64,000 bases of DNA from the NCBI GenBank assembly GCA_944472135.2, contig OX235264.1, forward strand, positions 95,552,319-95,616,318, written 5' to 3'. Origin of the DNA: Trichobilharzia regenti (Eukaryota > Platyhelminthes > Trematoda > Strigeidida > Schistosomatidae). Each line of letters opens with the position of its first letter. Positions within the stretch are counted from its first letter, which is position 1. The position numbers were made by a program, and so were the translations under genes. Positions 12,351 to 23,990 of the stretch are shown in pieces. The notes under the pieces were generated by a model that worked only from the letters and a program-made list of their open reading frames with translations, was not told the origin of the DNA and ran no database searches.

Positions 12351-12604
12351 CCTAATTTTTTCAGCATTTACCGGGAAAGTAGAAATTAACTAGTTAGAAG
12401 AAATATTTGACATTTGGAAGAAGAGATATCAAGTCTAGTTGGGTAGCGCTTATTCATTTAGGTAATTATTTCTTCATCGTCTTTTCGTTTAAATGAAAGC
12501 AAATATTATTTAAAATGATTTCCATATTTATTTTCTAATGTGATAAAGTGTTCAACTGACCCAGTAATTTACAAAGTGAAATATCTTTTACCTTTGCTGT
12601 ACTT

Positions 12605-12695
12605 TGGAACGACACATGCAAACATCATCAGTGTTGTTCTCAATTAGATTTCATCAGGCTTTACTCTAATACACATAACTGTAAATATTCAGATA
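12605..12695 (-). repeat. Repeat shared with 55.09-55.15 kb
   Basis: On the minus strand it reads ttagagtaaagcctgatgaa and then a degraded continuation ending atgtgtcgttcc. A plus-strand relative is at 55087-55150 (ttagagtaaagcctgaagaa). The family is not identified; the 55-kb copy directly follows a hammerhead-like relic. Confidence 0.45.
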
Positions 12696-12777
12696 TAAAG
12701 GGATCGTGGTGTTTGTCAATAGGATGATAAGATTGTGAATATAAATCGTGCAATTAGTCATAATAATAATGATTATA

Positions 12778-12850
12778 AGGCAAGGTCGTATACCATTCAG
12801 GCAGTGGAATCCAATTCAATGCCAAATTAATTCTAACTTCTACCAATTCT
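12778..12850 (-). mobile_element. Sm-alpha-like head fragment, minus member of a pair
   Basis: Minus-strand remnant of the tRNA-like head: plus strand aaggcaaggtcgtataccat, and then attctaacttctaccaattc, both family phrases. It is back-to-back with the plus copy that starts at about 12850. Confidence 0.65.
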
Positions 12851-13140
12851 GATGCTTGCTAGTGACTGACTACTGAACGACTTTACCTGGAGCTCTGGTA
12901 AGTAGTCGAGACCAGTGGATTCCAATCAGTCAGGAGTGAGGATGGAGTTCCAGCCGATGACATTGGTTGGCTGTCACACTAAATTCAGGAATCTGTAGTA
13001 GTTAGAATTCATGGGCTAATAGTTGATACGGGTCCCGGTGGCTGAATGATATACGAGCTAGGTTTCCTTGCAACCTGAATTTCCCGGGTTCGGAACCCAG
13101 AGGGTGAATATCATCAATGAGTCCCATACCAGAACGAAAT
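12850..13140 (+). mobile_element. Sm-alpha-like repeat, plus member of a pair
   Basis: A long 5' body (gatgcttgctagtgactgac, agttagaattcatgggc) precedes the tRNA-like head (ggtcccggtggctgaatgat ... cccgggttcggaaccc). A broken hammerhead core follows (caatgagtcccataccagaa then cgaaa). The element is cut off directly after box II. Confidence 0.75.
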
Positions 13141-13149
13141 AATGATTAT

Positions 13150-14550
13150 GTCAATAACAACTAGCGTTTATAAAAAACCAACGCATTCTAATAGATATTT
13201 AACTCATCTCATCAGACAGGCTTACTTAAGTGTTTAGCAAACCGAGCCGTAGCACTAAGTAACACAAAAAAAGACCTAAACGATGAAATAAAACAGATAG
13301 AAGAGGTGTTGGTGTTAAATAACAGATCAATAAAGGCCAAAAACAAAGTAAAAATAATTGTGAAACTAATAATGATAACATGAATAAAGAAGAATATAAG
13401 TCATCTACTGTTATACCATATAAGGAAGGGACATCTGAGACCCTACGTAGGATTCCTAATAAAGCGGGAATTAGGGTGGCATTCAAACCAACAAGAGTCG
13501 GTGGCATAGCGGTTAAGACGCTCGCCGACCATGCACATGGTCCCGGGTTCAATCCCCGGCCGACGCACTCCTTTACCTCGCTAAGCCAAAAGAAATGCTG
13601 GTAAAGAGGAAAGGTTGGGCATGAGGCTAGCAACCCCATCCTGTAAAACTTAAACACTACTACAGAAACTTCAAGCCACTGGCTTGAGGCCCTATGTTCC
13701 ACTGGGGAACGTGAAGGAAAAAATTATTTAATTATTTAATTATCAAACCAACAAACTCACTCAGAGACAAGATGTGTAGGCTAAAAGACCCGGTCGACCC
13801 AATTAAACAAAATAATATAATTTACAAAATACCTTGCTTTGACTGTGAGTGACGTCAACTATATAGGTCAAACTAGTAGGTCGGAGGTAATCAAATTGTC
13901 GGAACATAAGAATTTGGCTAAAGTAAGAATGGTTGACCCCGAGAAGATAAGTAATTTAGAAAAAAGCTCAGCAATCGCACTACATGCATTAACACACAAT
14001 CACACAATAGGGTAGGAGAGGGTTAACATTCTTAGAAGTAATTTATGTAGGTGGAGAGAGAGAGAGAGATTACTGAATTCTGGTTTATTGACTCTACACC
14101 CAACACATGCAACAGAAATGACTCAATGCAAATACCACAAATATGGAAGATATTGTAACTGCCAGTCACATTAGAAGAGGATAATAAATAATCTAAAAAT
14201 TCTACTTCAATTCAAACACATCACAACATTCTAACAAGTAGCTTATTATGGCTATCAAAACAATCGTCTTATTTCCCATTTGATTGTAATTGATCAATAA
14301 CACTCATATTATGATTTCTGAATGTGCATTATCACATACTGATTTTTATTAAAATATCTGGTCAGTTCCACACATGTTTATAAATGAAGGAAAAAGTTGT
14401 GTGAGTAGCTTGATATGATTATGAGCAATAATTCATGCTCGAAACGTCATCAGTTAATATTACTGTATAACACTGTGTGACTTATCAAAATAAAATCTTA
14501 TCTATAATTGAGTTATACTCTACCACAATGCCTAAGGTTTATGCTTATAT
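13150..14550 (+). mobile_element. PLE-1 element, 5'-truncated, interrupted by SINE-A
   Basis: Frames encode YKKPTHSNRYL, CLANRAVALSNTKKDLNDEI and YKEGTSETLRRIPNKAGIRV. After the SINE they encode a broken GIY-YIG block (cysteines near 13845; SEHKNLAKVRMVDPEKISNL). All align with the 36-kb copy. The 3' end at 14425-14460 carries the PLE-1 hairpin GAGCA/TGCTC followed by GAAACGTCATC. It is 5'-truncated inside the RT thumb. Confidence 0.8.
13495..13742 (+). mobile_element. SINE-A copy with perfect 12-bp target-site duplication
   Basis: The tRNA-like head starts gagtcggtggcatagcggtt, with box B gggttcaatcccc. The body is followed by ttgaggccctatgttccact and an A/T-rich tail. The direct repeat tcaaaccaacaa flanks it exactly (13483-13494 and 13743-13754), fixing a 248-bp insert. 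The insertion splits the PLE-1 frame, so it is younger than that PLE. Confidence 0.9.
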
Positions 14551-14960
14551 CAACGGCAATAACAAGGATGAAAAAGTGGGGCGATCTGTGATAACAAGAA
14601 TAATGACTGCTATCATTGCTAAACAAATGGATACTCAGATAGAAGTTGTCGATAAAGGTTAAGATAAACAAATGGACTGACTAAGTAATGTTAGATTGTA
14701 AGGAAAGTAAATAAAATGTCTTAATGAAGATGTGATAAGATTAAGGGATGCTAAGAAAAGGATTAAAATTATAGATAAGTGGTGGTGGTGGTGATATAAT
14801 CAGTTGACTAGCTTTTAAGTGTTCAGGGGTTGAATACTGCCTGTAAGAACTTCTCTTGATGCATAGTTTGCGGTTAACATAGTTGAAATACTAACCACTT
14901 CAGCTGCATTCCGTAGACGGATATTGAGTTAACCGGAATGATTTGGTGGGATTCAATGAA
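14551..14960. other. Unassigned spacer
   Basis: AT-rich with a short GTG-repeat run near 14790. Its first part (to about 14660) may still be PLE-1 terminal repeat, because a related sequence follows the 31.5-kb copy. Confidence 0.35.
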
Positions 14961-14964
14961 TCAT

Positions 14965-15420
14965 CTTGAATTATTTTGTTTTCGCCACCAAGCAAGAAGT
15001 ATCAATGAAATAAAACAAAACGAAAATTTGTGTGATTTTGTTTGCCCTTCATCGAACCACCTTATGAGACACTCATTAACATGTTGAATAAGCTGTCTGA
15101 TATCCCACCACACACAACCACCTCTAAAGGAGCAGATAAATGGATAAATACGCATAGACGTAGCATAACTATCTAGCCTACCCTTCATTTGAGTCTCAGT
15201 CATTCACCAACTAGAAGTGTGTCCCGTATACCCCTGGTTAGTGCCTTGGATAAAGTCTCATTTGATAAGTCCTCGCTAAAGTGTAACTCATTAAATAATG
15301 ATTTCTTCCCTACTGTCATCGTCTCAAGTTTTCTACCGAGTGTTTTCATATATTTCTCTATGAAACTACTCTCAAAGCCCATCTCCGTCAAGGAGTCATG
15401 AACATATTCAACTTCTTTTC
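14965..15420 (-). pseudogene. PLE-2-like linker and GIY-YIG fragment
   Basis: The minus-strand ORFs read in order: MGFESSFIEKYMKTLGRKLE, KKSLFNELHFSEDLSNETLS (linker), then YPFICSFRGGC and LIRWFDEGQTKSHKF (GIY-YIG with decayed YIG). GQTKS matches the 51.6-kb copy. RT and 3' UTR are not recognisable. Confidence 0.65.
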
Positions 15421-16115
15421 ATGAAAGACGTTTAGTACATTCACTTGTTAAAAATTTGTTTAGTCTACTGTATCGCTAGTTTTCCAGTTAGCTGTAAGAG
15501 CGGAAAAAGAGGGCCGGATGAGAGTCGGACCAGTAGGTAAATTAAAATAAACAAAATAGGAAAGGATTAACATGGGATTAAATGTCCTGGAGTTATCGTT
15601 CATTAACCATCCTTCTAACATATTTAAATGAAATTATTATATCTAGTTTACTGGTGGAAAAATGGAAGGGAGGAATCAGCTTAACTCTATAAAGGCTTCA
15701 AAGCTTAGAAGAAATATGCTCAACTTGAATCTATGACAGGTTTTAGAAAGCTAGCCGTGTCATATATTTTATTTCGAAGAAAAGTTAAATACGCTTGCGG
15801 GCACCCCATATCCTTCATATGGTACAACCTGCGAAGGCTGTTTTGGCTGCAAAGGAAATGACAGGATATAGTGTAGCAGCTCTGTGAATCTGTAAAAGCA
15901 GATGAGGTGAGGCTAGATACTCCAAATTGCTAACTGTGGAATGCATAGTCGTTCTGGTTCCCGAAGATGACAACCACGAGGGGATGAAGTCCTTGGCCAT
16001 CATGATGTTACCAGTGGTAACAGAGGCTCTTTTGCGGTATGGACTAGCTTCCTCCGAGATAGTGACAACAATAAACAACTCAAAAGGTAGGAAATCTAAG
16101 ATTATCAAATGCTAA
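15421..16115. other. Unassigned; two overlapping short ORFs
   Basis: ORFs at 15927-16115 (plus) and 15815-16108 (minus) overlap on opposite strands. Neither shows a motif I recognise. Base composition near 15930-16060 is less AT-rich than its flanks, so it may be a remnant of an unknown element. Confidence 0.3.
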
Positions 16116-16117
16116 GG

Positions 16118-16360
16118 GGCTGAGAACAACGGTTAACTGAAATAACATAGCAGGCCTTCGAGTAGGACCCAAATGAGGAATGATGAGTTGAGTGTGAGCC
16201 CAACGATGGCATCAAGGTGGTCATGTGAGGGGGAAATGACAGATTATGAGCACTAGTAGAACAAGATAAAAAGACTGCACGCAGCAGAGTAAAATGGTGG
16301 TATGTTGCTGAATCTTTAAAGGCCACATGGAACCCAAGTAAACAATCATAAATATTACTC
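16118..16360 (+). mobile_element. RTE-like LINE 3' fragment
   Basis: Aligns by eye with the C-terminal and tail region of the 10.8-kb RTE: ggtcatgtgagggggaaatg corresponds to ggtcatgtgaggaggagatg at 11683. It ends with acatggaacccaagtaaac in place of the usual tail. Strongly decayed. Confidence 0.55.
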
Positions 16361-16729
16361 AAAATACTGTCATTTATCATATTCTTAGAATATTGAAGTG
16401 GAAACAAGTCTTCAGGGAGTTTCAGCATGAGCAAAATTTAATATCACTTAATATATTAGCATACACATCTACCATTTAGATTTATTTCACTTTAAACAGA
16501 TATTTTCTAGTTTTCTTTTTACTACTATTTATATTTTGTCAGACATTTTGCATATGTAGAGTGAGGTATAATCCCTAGGTTGATACTGTATATGTACATC
16601 TGAATGTCATGTGAACATGCAAACAAGGTCTAATAAGTATGTCCAACCCTTCTAAATTTGAAGTTTACCTGTTTATGTCAATCACTAAAAGTGCCTATTT
16701 CTTAAAATATTTCAAGCATATTGATTTTT

Positions 16730-17080
16730 ACGGGTTGATCATGGATTGATATCAGTTAGAGAACCATTGAAAACCAGGGAGTACTGGACAGCTGCTGTTC
16801 CATCCTAGTTTGGGAATCATCGGCAGTACGCACCCACTGGGATTCGAACCCGGGACCTTCCGGTTACAAGGCAAGCTCGTATACCATTCAGCCACTGGGA
16901 CCCGATTCAATGGCTCGTGAATTCTAACTTCTACTAATTCGTGATTTAGCGCGACCCCAACCATTGTCGTTGGTGGGACATCCATCCACACACGTGACAT
17001 CTAATTGGACCTCACTGGTCACGGCTTCTCACTAGAACTCAGGAAACTTCAACCTGTAGCAAGTCACTAGCGAGCATCAG
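16730..17080 (-). mobile_element. Sm-alpha-like repeat, near full length
   Basis: Minus orientation, with all family parts: the long 5' body (to about 17080), the tRNA-like head with box B ggttcgaatccc, a hammerhead-like core (CCGATGA, stem II TCC/GGA, then GGAAC in place of GAAAC, then AGCTGTCC) and the 3' body to 16730. Box I and box II each carry one change from consensus, so self-cleavage is doubtful. Confidence 0.8.
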
Positions 17081-17204
17081 ATCCTTACAAACCAAACTAT
17101 AGAAAGTAAATATTCCGATTCTTTTGTTTATCTATGCATGAAAATCAGACACAGTAATAAAGTCTCCAAAATTGAAATATCAAGCTTCAAGTTTTATCAC
17201 GAAA

Positions 17205-17412
17205 AGATGTCAGACAGATAACCACTGATAACCAGGGGTTAAAAGGTTAGATGTTTCATCCTATTTCAGGACTTTGCACCAGTACGTACTAACTAATCTA
17301 ACTAACCCAGGAGCATTTACAGTACAAGGCTGAACCCGTTGGCCATTCAACTGGAATCCACTGGGCCTAAAACTCGCTTTTGACGCTGCCTGGAAGTCGT
17401 GCTAAAATGGTA
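17205..17412 (-). mobile_element. Sm-alpha-like repeat, minus member of a pair
   Basis: Decayed minus copy: plus-strand ccagtacgtactaactaatc and cccgttggccattcaactgg mark the core and the head. It faces a plus copy that begins at about 17413. Confidence 0.6.
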
Positions 17413-17615
17413 AATCGATAAGAGTTAGAATTTAAGGATTATTTATTTCCAGTGCAATTGACTGAATGCTACAGCAGCTTGGCTTTATAACCTGAAGATC
17501 CTGGGTTTATTTTACTGGTTGTCAATGTTTCCCTTACTGACATTAATCGGTGATCAAATGTGTAAGACATCAAATCCCTACAAACTAGCTTTTGAAAATA
17601 TTAAGCTTGAAAACT
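17413..17615 (+). mobile_element. Sm-alpha-like repeat, plus member of a pair
   Basis: Begins with agagttagaatttaaggatt, then a tRNA-like head (gtgcaattgactgaatgcta, gatcctgggtttattttact), and ends in a body with caaatccctacaaact. The hammerhead core is not recognisable. Confidence 0.5.
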
Positions 17616-18224
17616 GCTCATGCACGAAAGTTTGATAATCACATGTTAGGTCTACATTCTTCCATCCATATTTCGACATTTTTGGTATGCGGTGAATCAG
17701 GTGACCATGATATGTCAATTTATTTTTGACATGTAACCTTAGTTAATTTTTGACAACTGAAATGGTAAGTATGACACTGTACACACAGATATCCAATTGA
17801 TTTGACAAGTTTATGGAATAAATCTATCTGTGATTACTAAGCTGTTAGGAAAAGAAAATAACATGCCATTTTATATGGTCAGGAAACATAAATCATGTAC
17901 ATGTTATCAGTGAAAAATGAGTGGAAAATTTACTGAATTTATCAAAACTAAACCTTTCCATATCTGTCTGAGCTGAATTCTTTTTTCATGATTTCTTGAA
18001 CTGTTGTAATGGCATTTTCAAAAGCGAATGTCTGTTGAATAACTTCTAAAAGCTTAGAAAAACACTTTTTGTTTGAGTCATTTCAGTTTACTTTTTCTAT
18101 GCAAAATAAAGACAGAAAATTGCAATTATTATTAATAGTCTTATTAAATCGTTTCATTCCGAGTGGTGAATAGGTGTTTAAGAGGCACATCTATATCTTG
18201 TTGGTCTGTAGGGAATCGAGTGTT

Positions 18225-18455
18225 TACAGGTTTGATCACAAGCTGACATCAGTTGGAGTACGACTGAAAACCATGGAATACTGGACAGCTACTTCAGTCC
18301 TAGTTTGGGCCTCTCAAGTTGCACGCACTCATAACCCCACTAGAGATTGAAACCAAGACCTTAAGGAGTCAAGGAGCGCTTGTATATCAGTCGCCCCATA
18401 AGACCCTATCCAGTGGCTTATGAATACCGACTTCTACTACATTACGATATATGGT
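18225..18455 (-). mobile_element. Sm-alpha-like repeat
   Basis: Minus copy with 3' body (gctgacatcagttggagtac on plus), stem-I return aatactggacagct, loop cctagtttgggcc, a decayed head and gaataccgacttctactaca. Box I is not preserved. Confidence 0.65.
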
Positions 18456-18469
18456 TATACATCCTTTGC

Positions 18470-18700
18470 ACTGGGGTTTCAAGACTTGGCGCATCATTAA
18501 AAAAACTTCCAAAACGTCACTGCGGAATTTCATCAATAGCTGTCTTTGTTGGACATTAAAGATTCATAACACATCAGAAATTGACAGAGAATTTTAGTAG
18601 TGGGCCAGCCAACAACCTATTTCCCAACAACTTCGCGCTGTGGGAAATTGAAGCAAATTGCATATCCTCTGAGGAGACGATTGGGTAACGCCATTCACTT
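18470..18700 (+). mobile_element. RTE-like LINE C-terminal fragment
   Basis: A broken translation reads WRIIKKTSKTSLRNFINSCL, then a Trp-Ile-containing block and ILRRRLGN-like sequence. This corresponds to the WRVGHKE ... RWIGHSLRRPL region of the better copies. The 3' tail is not visible. Confidence 0.55.
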
Positions 18701-18769
18701 GACGGTGTCCTCCTGTAGGACTTTTGTTGACCACTAGATAGAAAGCAAGTAGTACCATAAAGCCGGTCG

Positions 18770-19000
18770 TTTGTTTGGTCTAGTCTCTACTGTGGCTAGG
18801 TGCATTCCTGAATAGAATAGTGGTGACATCTCTGACTGCAGCACTGGATGACATGGGTTTGAATCTCAAAGGCAGACTAGTTCCTTCAACGGTGATGATA
18901 CCCCTTACTGACGAGTGCCAAAAAGAATGTAACCAAGGTCCAAAGCTTCTAAACGACTTCCTCTAATCATCAAATAAAAACAATTCAGGGGTACTGTGAT
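18770..19000 (+). repeat. Possible further tRNA-like SINE
   Basis: Contains catgggtttgaatctcaaag, a box B-like string, and a body with ccccttactgacgagtgcca. The box A region is weak. No second copy with the same tail was found in the window, so the family is uncertain. Confidence 0.3.
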
Positions 19001-21035
19001 GAAGAGCCTCCTAACACTGTGGTCGCATTACAAGCTTGACTGATGGAATTCAGTCTGCACCAACACCAAGAATTAGACGCATGGCATTATTTGCCTACTA
19101 CCCAGTGTTCAATTAAAGGAAATAATTTTAGTATACTTTGATAAATTTATTTTACAAGGACTGTTTCAGCTCTTTCTGATAACATGCTACTGCAATGATA
19201 GGTGGTCGATTAAATGCAACTGGTGATAATGCGAAGGTCTTACACATCCAAATTTCTCTTCTGGAGCATGTTCCTTTTGTTGTAGAGCAGAGTTTGCATT
19301 GAAACGGAGATTATTTTGGGAACTCACCTAGTCTTATTTGAAAAGTAACTAAATGAAGGTCATTGGGTATCAAACAGAAGGGATATTAGTAGTCGATTAA
19401 ATAATCTGTATAATTTTCCCTATTTATGAATAAAAGAGGAACAATAAATGTAACGGTAAAATATGAAGTCTTTTCATCATTAATATTTCCAGCATTCTTC
19501 TCAGCTGCTGACAACTTAGGTAATATGTCACAATATATAAATTATTAAATTTTATTAAAACATCTTTATAGTAAAGTAACCCCTTATACTAAATTACTAT
19601 TTCCAATGGAACTTTGTGCATTCAACGTATACTCATCTATTTATGCACCTGTATCTGTACGCAAAGAGGATTTCATTTAAATTTCAGTTTACTGAAGTAC
19701 TTAAGGAGCCTCTCAGCTCATTGTTCCTCGTTGAACATCTCTATGGGTTTCGGTAAAAGATTCCTGACTATTCCTCTTAAATATTCCTTTCTTACAAGCA
19801 TTAGACTACAATAACGAAATATTAATTTGTTATGTCGTAATGTTGTTTTGCATTCTTATATTTCCAAGCCGATAAACAGTATGCACTGAAGATTTTGTCT
19901 AGCAGGAAAGTCTGAGCTTTGCGACTAAGCCATCCATTTCCGAGAACACAACTGCGTTAAAATCACCCATATGATGTAAGACTTATTTAGAATCGTTCAC
20001 ATTTATCGTCCACCACTGTGGTGATTATTATTCACATTGTAGGCTAGTTACCAATCACAAGCTCATTCACTGTCTTTTTCGTTTGTCAGATAAGATACAG
20101 ATATAATGTAGGTCTTTCTTTTCTTCTGGCTTCTACCACACATGTGACTAACATTTCAGTCAACTTTCTGATTAATCTCAAATAGTTTAATGGCAAAGTT
20201 AAACTATCACAACCGAAACGGCAGTAACCTTGAACGACCAATCAAAATTCAAATGCATTAAAGTCAGATAATCGTTCAAAAATGCATCAAAAAAATTGCT
20301 TACATGATATTACACTACATAGTTGACGCTGTGTCGTAAGAATTTCTCCCAGTCACTGAACTGATGATCTTCACAGAAATCATCCCATGGAAGACAGTTT
20401 AATTCATTTAGGTGACTGTAGTTCATGGTACTCTGAGATCTATTGATATTTCTGATACTAACTCTAATCCTAATACTAACCTTAACGCTGAACCCCACCT
20501 AACAGTATACATTTACAGAAAAAGTGCCTAGAGAATAGGTGGAATACTGCATCTGCCTTCTCCAAATTCAGAAAGTCAGGCATGATTTTATTCGGAATTA
20601 CAATTCGCAGCATTCCCTGCATCTGATAAGCTCTTGAAGGTCAAATTTTGAAAGATCTTGGCTTTGGTTATGATATTTAAACTTCACCGTTTATTGTTCT
20701 GTCAGACGGATTAGCGTTACTTAGGTGAAATCAATACATATATCATCTGGTTGCAAATCAATATTCTGCGCATAAACTCATGATATTTCACCAATTTTGG
20801 TGTATTTTTCTTTTTAATCAATCTTTGCTTATTGCTGATATTACCTATATCGTGTTCCACTAAATCACCTACATTTAAGACAGATAGGTCGACGTGATAA
20901 GAAAGATATTTGCTTGTGATAAAATGATATAATCTAACTTAAGGTTGGACGTCATCACTCACTACTGAGAACTAGAGAGCATTGGACAGTCCTCTCCACC
21001 CTGTGTTGAAGCTTTTTAACGGCGCCTATCACTTT
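19001..21035. other. No recognisable feature
   Basis: AT-rich intergenic sequence. Only short random-looking ORFs are present (for example 19614-19814 plus, 20310-20498 minus). A degenerate CTAA/CCTAA-rich stretch at about 20445-20495 is noted but not called telomeric. Confidence 0.4.
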
Positions 21036-21039
21036 AAAT

Positions 21040-21500
21040 CAACCTCACAATTTTCAAAGTTCGAGGGAGAAAAATATCACCATAGTTTCCTTTGAAAACA
21101 GAGATTATTCACATCACAATATATGATCTGCTACATACTATGAGTGGTAATCAAGAAAGCAAACATAAATGCATAACTACATATACTACTGACGGATCGA
21201 CATGAGTAGTTGCCCACCATTTACATGGACCGAAAGTGCATGCTAGCCAACCAAATCGAAGTGCTCTAACCACTAAACAGCCGTTTCATTGGTTTTTAAC
21301 CGGACTAATCAGAAGTGTATCCTGTTCGACTGAGTTCACACGGCCAAATAAGTTCAAACCACCCAAATTTTGACTAGCCATGCATATGAACCAGTGGTAT
21401 CATAAAATAAATTCCTAACCTGTAGTTCTCTAGGTTTGAGGAAGCAAAATTTCATCGTAGTTTGGTTCGAAAACTGTTCCTGCATTATATAGAGAAAAGT
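21040..21500 (-). repeat. Unclassified dispersed repeat (copies at 37.7 and 38.4 kb)
   Basis: The segment 21118-21345 (atgatctgctac, gcaaacataaatgcataact, gctagccaaccaaatcg) is found in reverse orientation at 38440-38645. The phrase caccatagtttcctttgaaaac (split here at the 20-base limit) recurs at 21065, about 21445 and 38350. A tRNA box A-like string (tagtggttagagcact) lies on the minus strand at about 21265. It may be another SINE family. Confidence 0.5.
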
Positions 21501-21985
21501 AAGTAGCCAGAATTCACACGCTATTGATTGATAACACACTTTTTGAAAGTTAACATACTTGTCCTCGTTATCCAGAAAGTATCGATTGAATTATGAATGC
21601 GATCACGATATGTACTTCTGATTGTCACGAACTACGACGAAAGTGCTATGGCGTGATTTCTGGTTTTAGATGCTTTCTCAAAGAGTTCTGCTTCGTTGCG
21701 AAGCCTATCGTTAAATCAAATAACTATGAACAAATGCAATATAAATAAATGTTTTCACTGTTTGAAGAAGTTATATATTATTGTCTTCTGACGTGTCCGC
21801 AGGTGATAATAACGAGAATGTCATCTTCTCAAGAAAGCTGAACTAGAGGGAGTCAGATGTCTACTATGTGGATGCTGGTATCACAGTGAATACTCATCTT
21901 ATTATATAACTTACATCAGTTAATTATCAAAATTAGTACAGTTATTAATTATCATGTCACTATTAATTTGTGTATAATGTAATAT
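21501..21985. other. No recognisable feature
   Basis: AT-rich spacer between the unclassified repeat and a SINE-A copy. Confidence 0.4.
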
Positions 21986-21992
21986 TCGTTAA

Positions 21993-22230
21993 GGCGTCGG
22001 TGGCACAGCAGTAGAATGCTCGCTGACCACATATATGGTGCAGGATTCGATCCCTGACTGACGCAGCTCTTTACCTCACTTACCCATCAATAAGACTGGT
22101 AAAGAGAGAGGGTTGGACATGAGGCTAGCACCCCTATCTCCTGTAAAAGATAATAAGCACCACTGCTACCTCTAGCTTGAAGTCCTATGCTCCACTGAGA
22201 ACGTAAAGAAATAAGAAAAATAATGTAATA
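21993..22230 (+). mobile_element. SINE-A copy
   Basis: The tRNA-like head gcgtcggtggcacagcagta has box B ggattcgatccct and is followed by the family body (ctggtaaagagagagggttg, aggctagcac). The RTE-like end ttgaagtcctatgctccact is followed by an A-rich tail. Confidence 0.85.
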
Positions 22231-23065
22231 TTCACTGACAAAGAATAATCTGCTAGATGAAGAAGATCACTGGTGCTGTGATTTGTTCTCAGATGTAAGG
22301 AATACTACTATTACTACACTCTTACAGCCGACATGTTTATTATCTAAAACATATTCTTGAAGTTACTAGATGTGTTTAAAAGATTATTGGTCATGTTATC
22401 TGAAATGATGTTGAAAAACAAAAAAAATAATGATGATCACCACTAATTCTGCTTGTGATCTGGATGGCAAAAATTGTAGAACGAAGTAAATTCGTTTAAT
22501 GCATTCGTGTGTATTCTGTCTCATGTTTTTGAAAGTGTTAACATTAAATTTGAAAGAAATTAACCCATATGAAAAGGTGAGTAGATTTTCATGTTTCGAG
22601 CCTAAACAGACACCGAAAATATAACCAATATACGTTATTTTCCAGATTATAAATCACTTCATGAAATCAAGTAACAAACAGGAATCAGTGACGTTTTTTA
22701 CGTCGATAATGACTGGCAGTGGCATCGAGGATGCAGATTTCATTCTATTTGGAATTTGTCAACTGAATGTACCTACATTCTCATTGAATCATGGTATTTC
22801 AGCTGTCAATCAAATCTAGCACCCTACATTTCAAACTCCAAGGTGTTTATCCGTTGTAGGATGAAATGCACATTCTGGTTTGACTTGGGTGCTGAACAGA
22901 CATTTCCTCTTAGTTTAGACTGAATAAATAGATGTAATACCGCCACAGTGAGTGGCTGCGTTACCAGTGTGAATCTGTCTTTCTAAATGTCTGAAGAAGA
23001 TGTTTCAAGCATCTACCTTACATATCACATTCTTCAGCCGGTAATTAATCCAGACCATTTTCATG
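22231..23065. other. Unassigned spacer
   Basis: No supported coding region or recognisable repeat in this AT-rich stretch. Confidence 0.4.
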
Positions 23066-23069
23066 TAAC

Positions 23070-23310
23070 AGTGTGCCAGTGGCATAGTGGCAGAATGCTC
23101 GCCAACCACACGTGTGGTCCAGGGTTCGATCACCGACACATACTCCCTTACCACGCTAAGCCAGTAATAAGAATGGTAAAGACGGAAGTTTGGGAATGAG
23201 GCTAAAAACCCCATCCCGTAAAAGTAAACTGCTTCGCTACCGAAACTTCAAGCTACTGGCTTGAAGTCCTATGTTCCACTGGGTATGTAAAGGAATAGAA
23301 TAAAACGCCG
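23070..23310 (+). mobile_element. SINE-A copy
   Basis: Head gtgccagtggcatagtggca with box B agggttcgatcac, body aatggtaaag ... tgaggctaaaaacccc, and end ttgaagtcctatgttccact followed by gaatagaataaaa. Moderately diverged but complete. Confidence 0.85.
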
Positions 23311-23339
23311 AGGATGAAATACTGCTGATGGCCACCTCA

Positions 23340-23990
23340 GTGTATATTTTTCAGTTTACTTGTTCGTGTGGCTAGCCAGAGTAGAAAAAAGAATACTAGC
23401 AGCTCTCTCGTCGAATACCTTGTCAACTCTGAGGATCGAGCACCCCAGGATGCATGCTTCACAGTGCGGCCCATAGTTCCTCAATATTGCATGAAAAGCC
23501 TCCGCATACTCCGTCTGTATGTAACTGAATCATTGGTAATTTGGGACCGGAAATTGAGCCTCTGTATTCAAAAGCACCAGATACATTCAATCATCCTACC
23601 GCGGCTACAGTAACGTTCTTACTTTAACTATTATCATCCATATTTTCTAAGCACTGTACTACTGTTTGTTAATAACACTGCATTTCTGTACTGATTTTAT
23701 AAAAACACTTTTGTCGTCTTCTCATTAGTTCCTGTCCATTCTATACAAATATTCTGATTAATCATTTTCTTATACCTGTTACATCATGCCAACTTCTGCC
23801 CCCTGTTTCCTAATCTCCGATTGGTCACCCCTTGTAGGTTACACCTTCCACTAGGCAGTATGTTTTTGAGGACAAATTCTACCAGTATCTGATTTGGTTT
23901 ATGAATGCTTTATGTGATATAATTGCGTTTGTATAGAATGAATCATCGAAAAGAAAATTTTCCTCACTGCTTATGTCTGTTTCTTATGAC
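23340..23990 (+). mobile_element. PLE-2 GIY-YIG remnant and 3' UTR
   Basis: The ORF 23368-23613 reads QSRKKNTSSSLVEYLVNSED ... then LRLYVTESLVIWDRKLSLCI, matching the C-terminal half of the PLE GIY-YIG domain (compare RLLCMAEALVIHQYNPELCI at 55.7 kb). A CT-rich 3' UTR follows and ends at about 23945-23985 with the PLE-2 terminal motif (gaatcatcgaaaagaaaatt then ttcctcactg). Confidence 0.7.

Noticed and set aside
13500..13570. tRNA gene-like sequence (and the similar heads in all SINE-A, SINE-B and Sm-alpha-like copies)
   Set aside because: Box A and box B are present, but the sequence runs on into SINE bodies, the anticodon arm does not fold into a regular 7-base loop, and the copies are dispersed and diverged. 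They are SINE heads, not tRNA genes.
13226..13702. 158-codon minus ORF
   Set aside because: It is antisense to PLE-1 and runs through an inserted SINE-A; a chance open frame.
20440..20500. Telomere-like CTAA/CCTAA-rich stretch
   Set aside because: Units are irregular and short; there is no run of TTAGGG or its complement.
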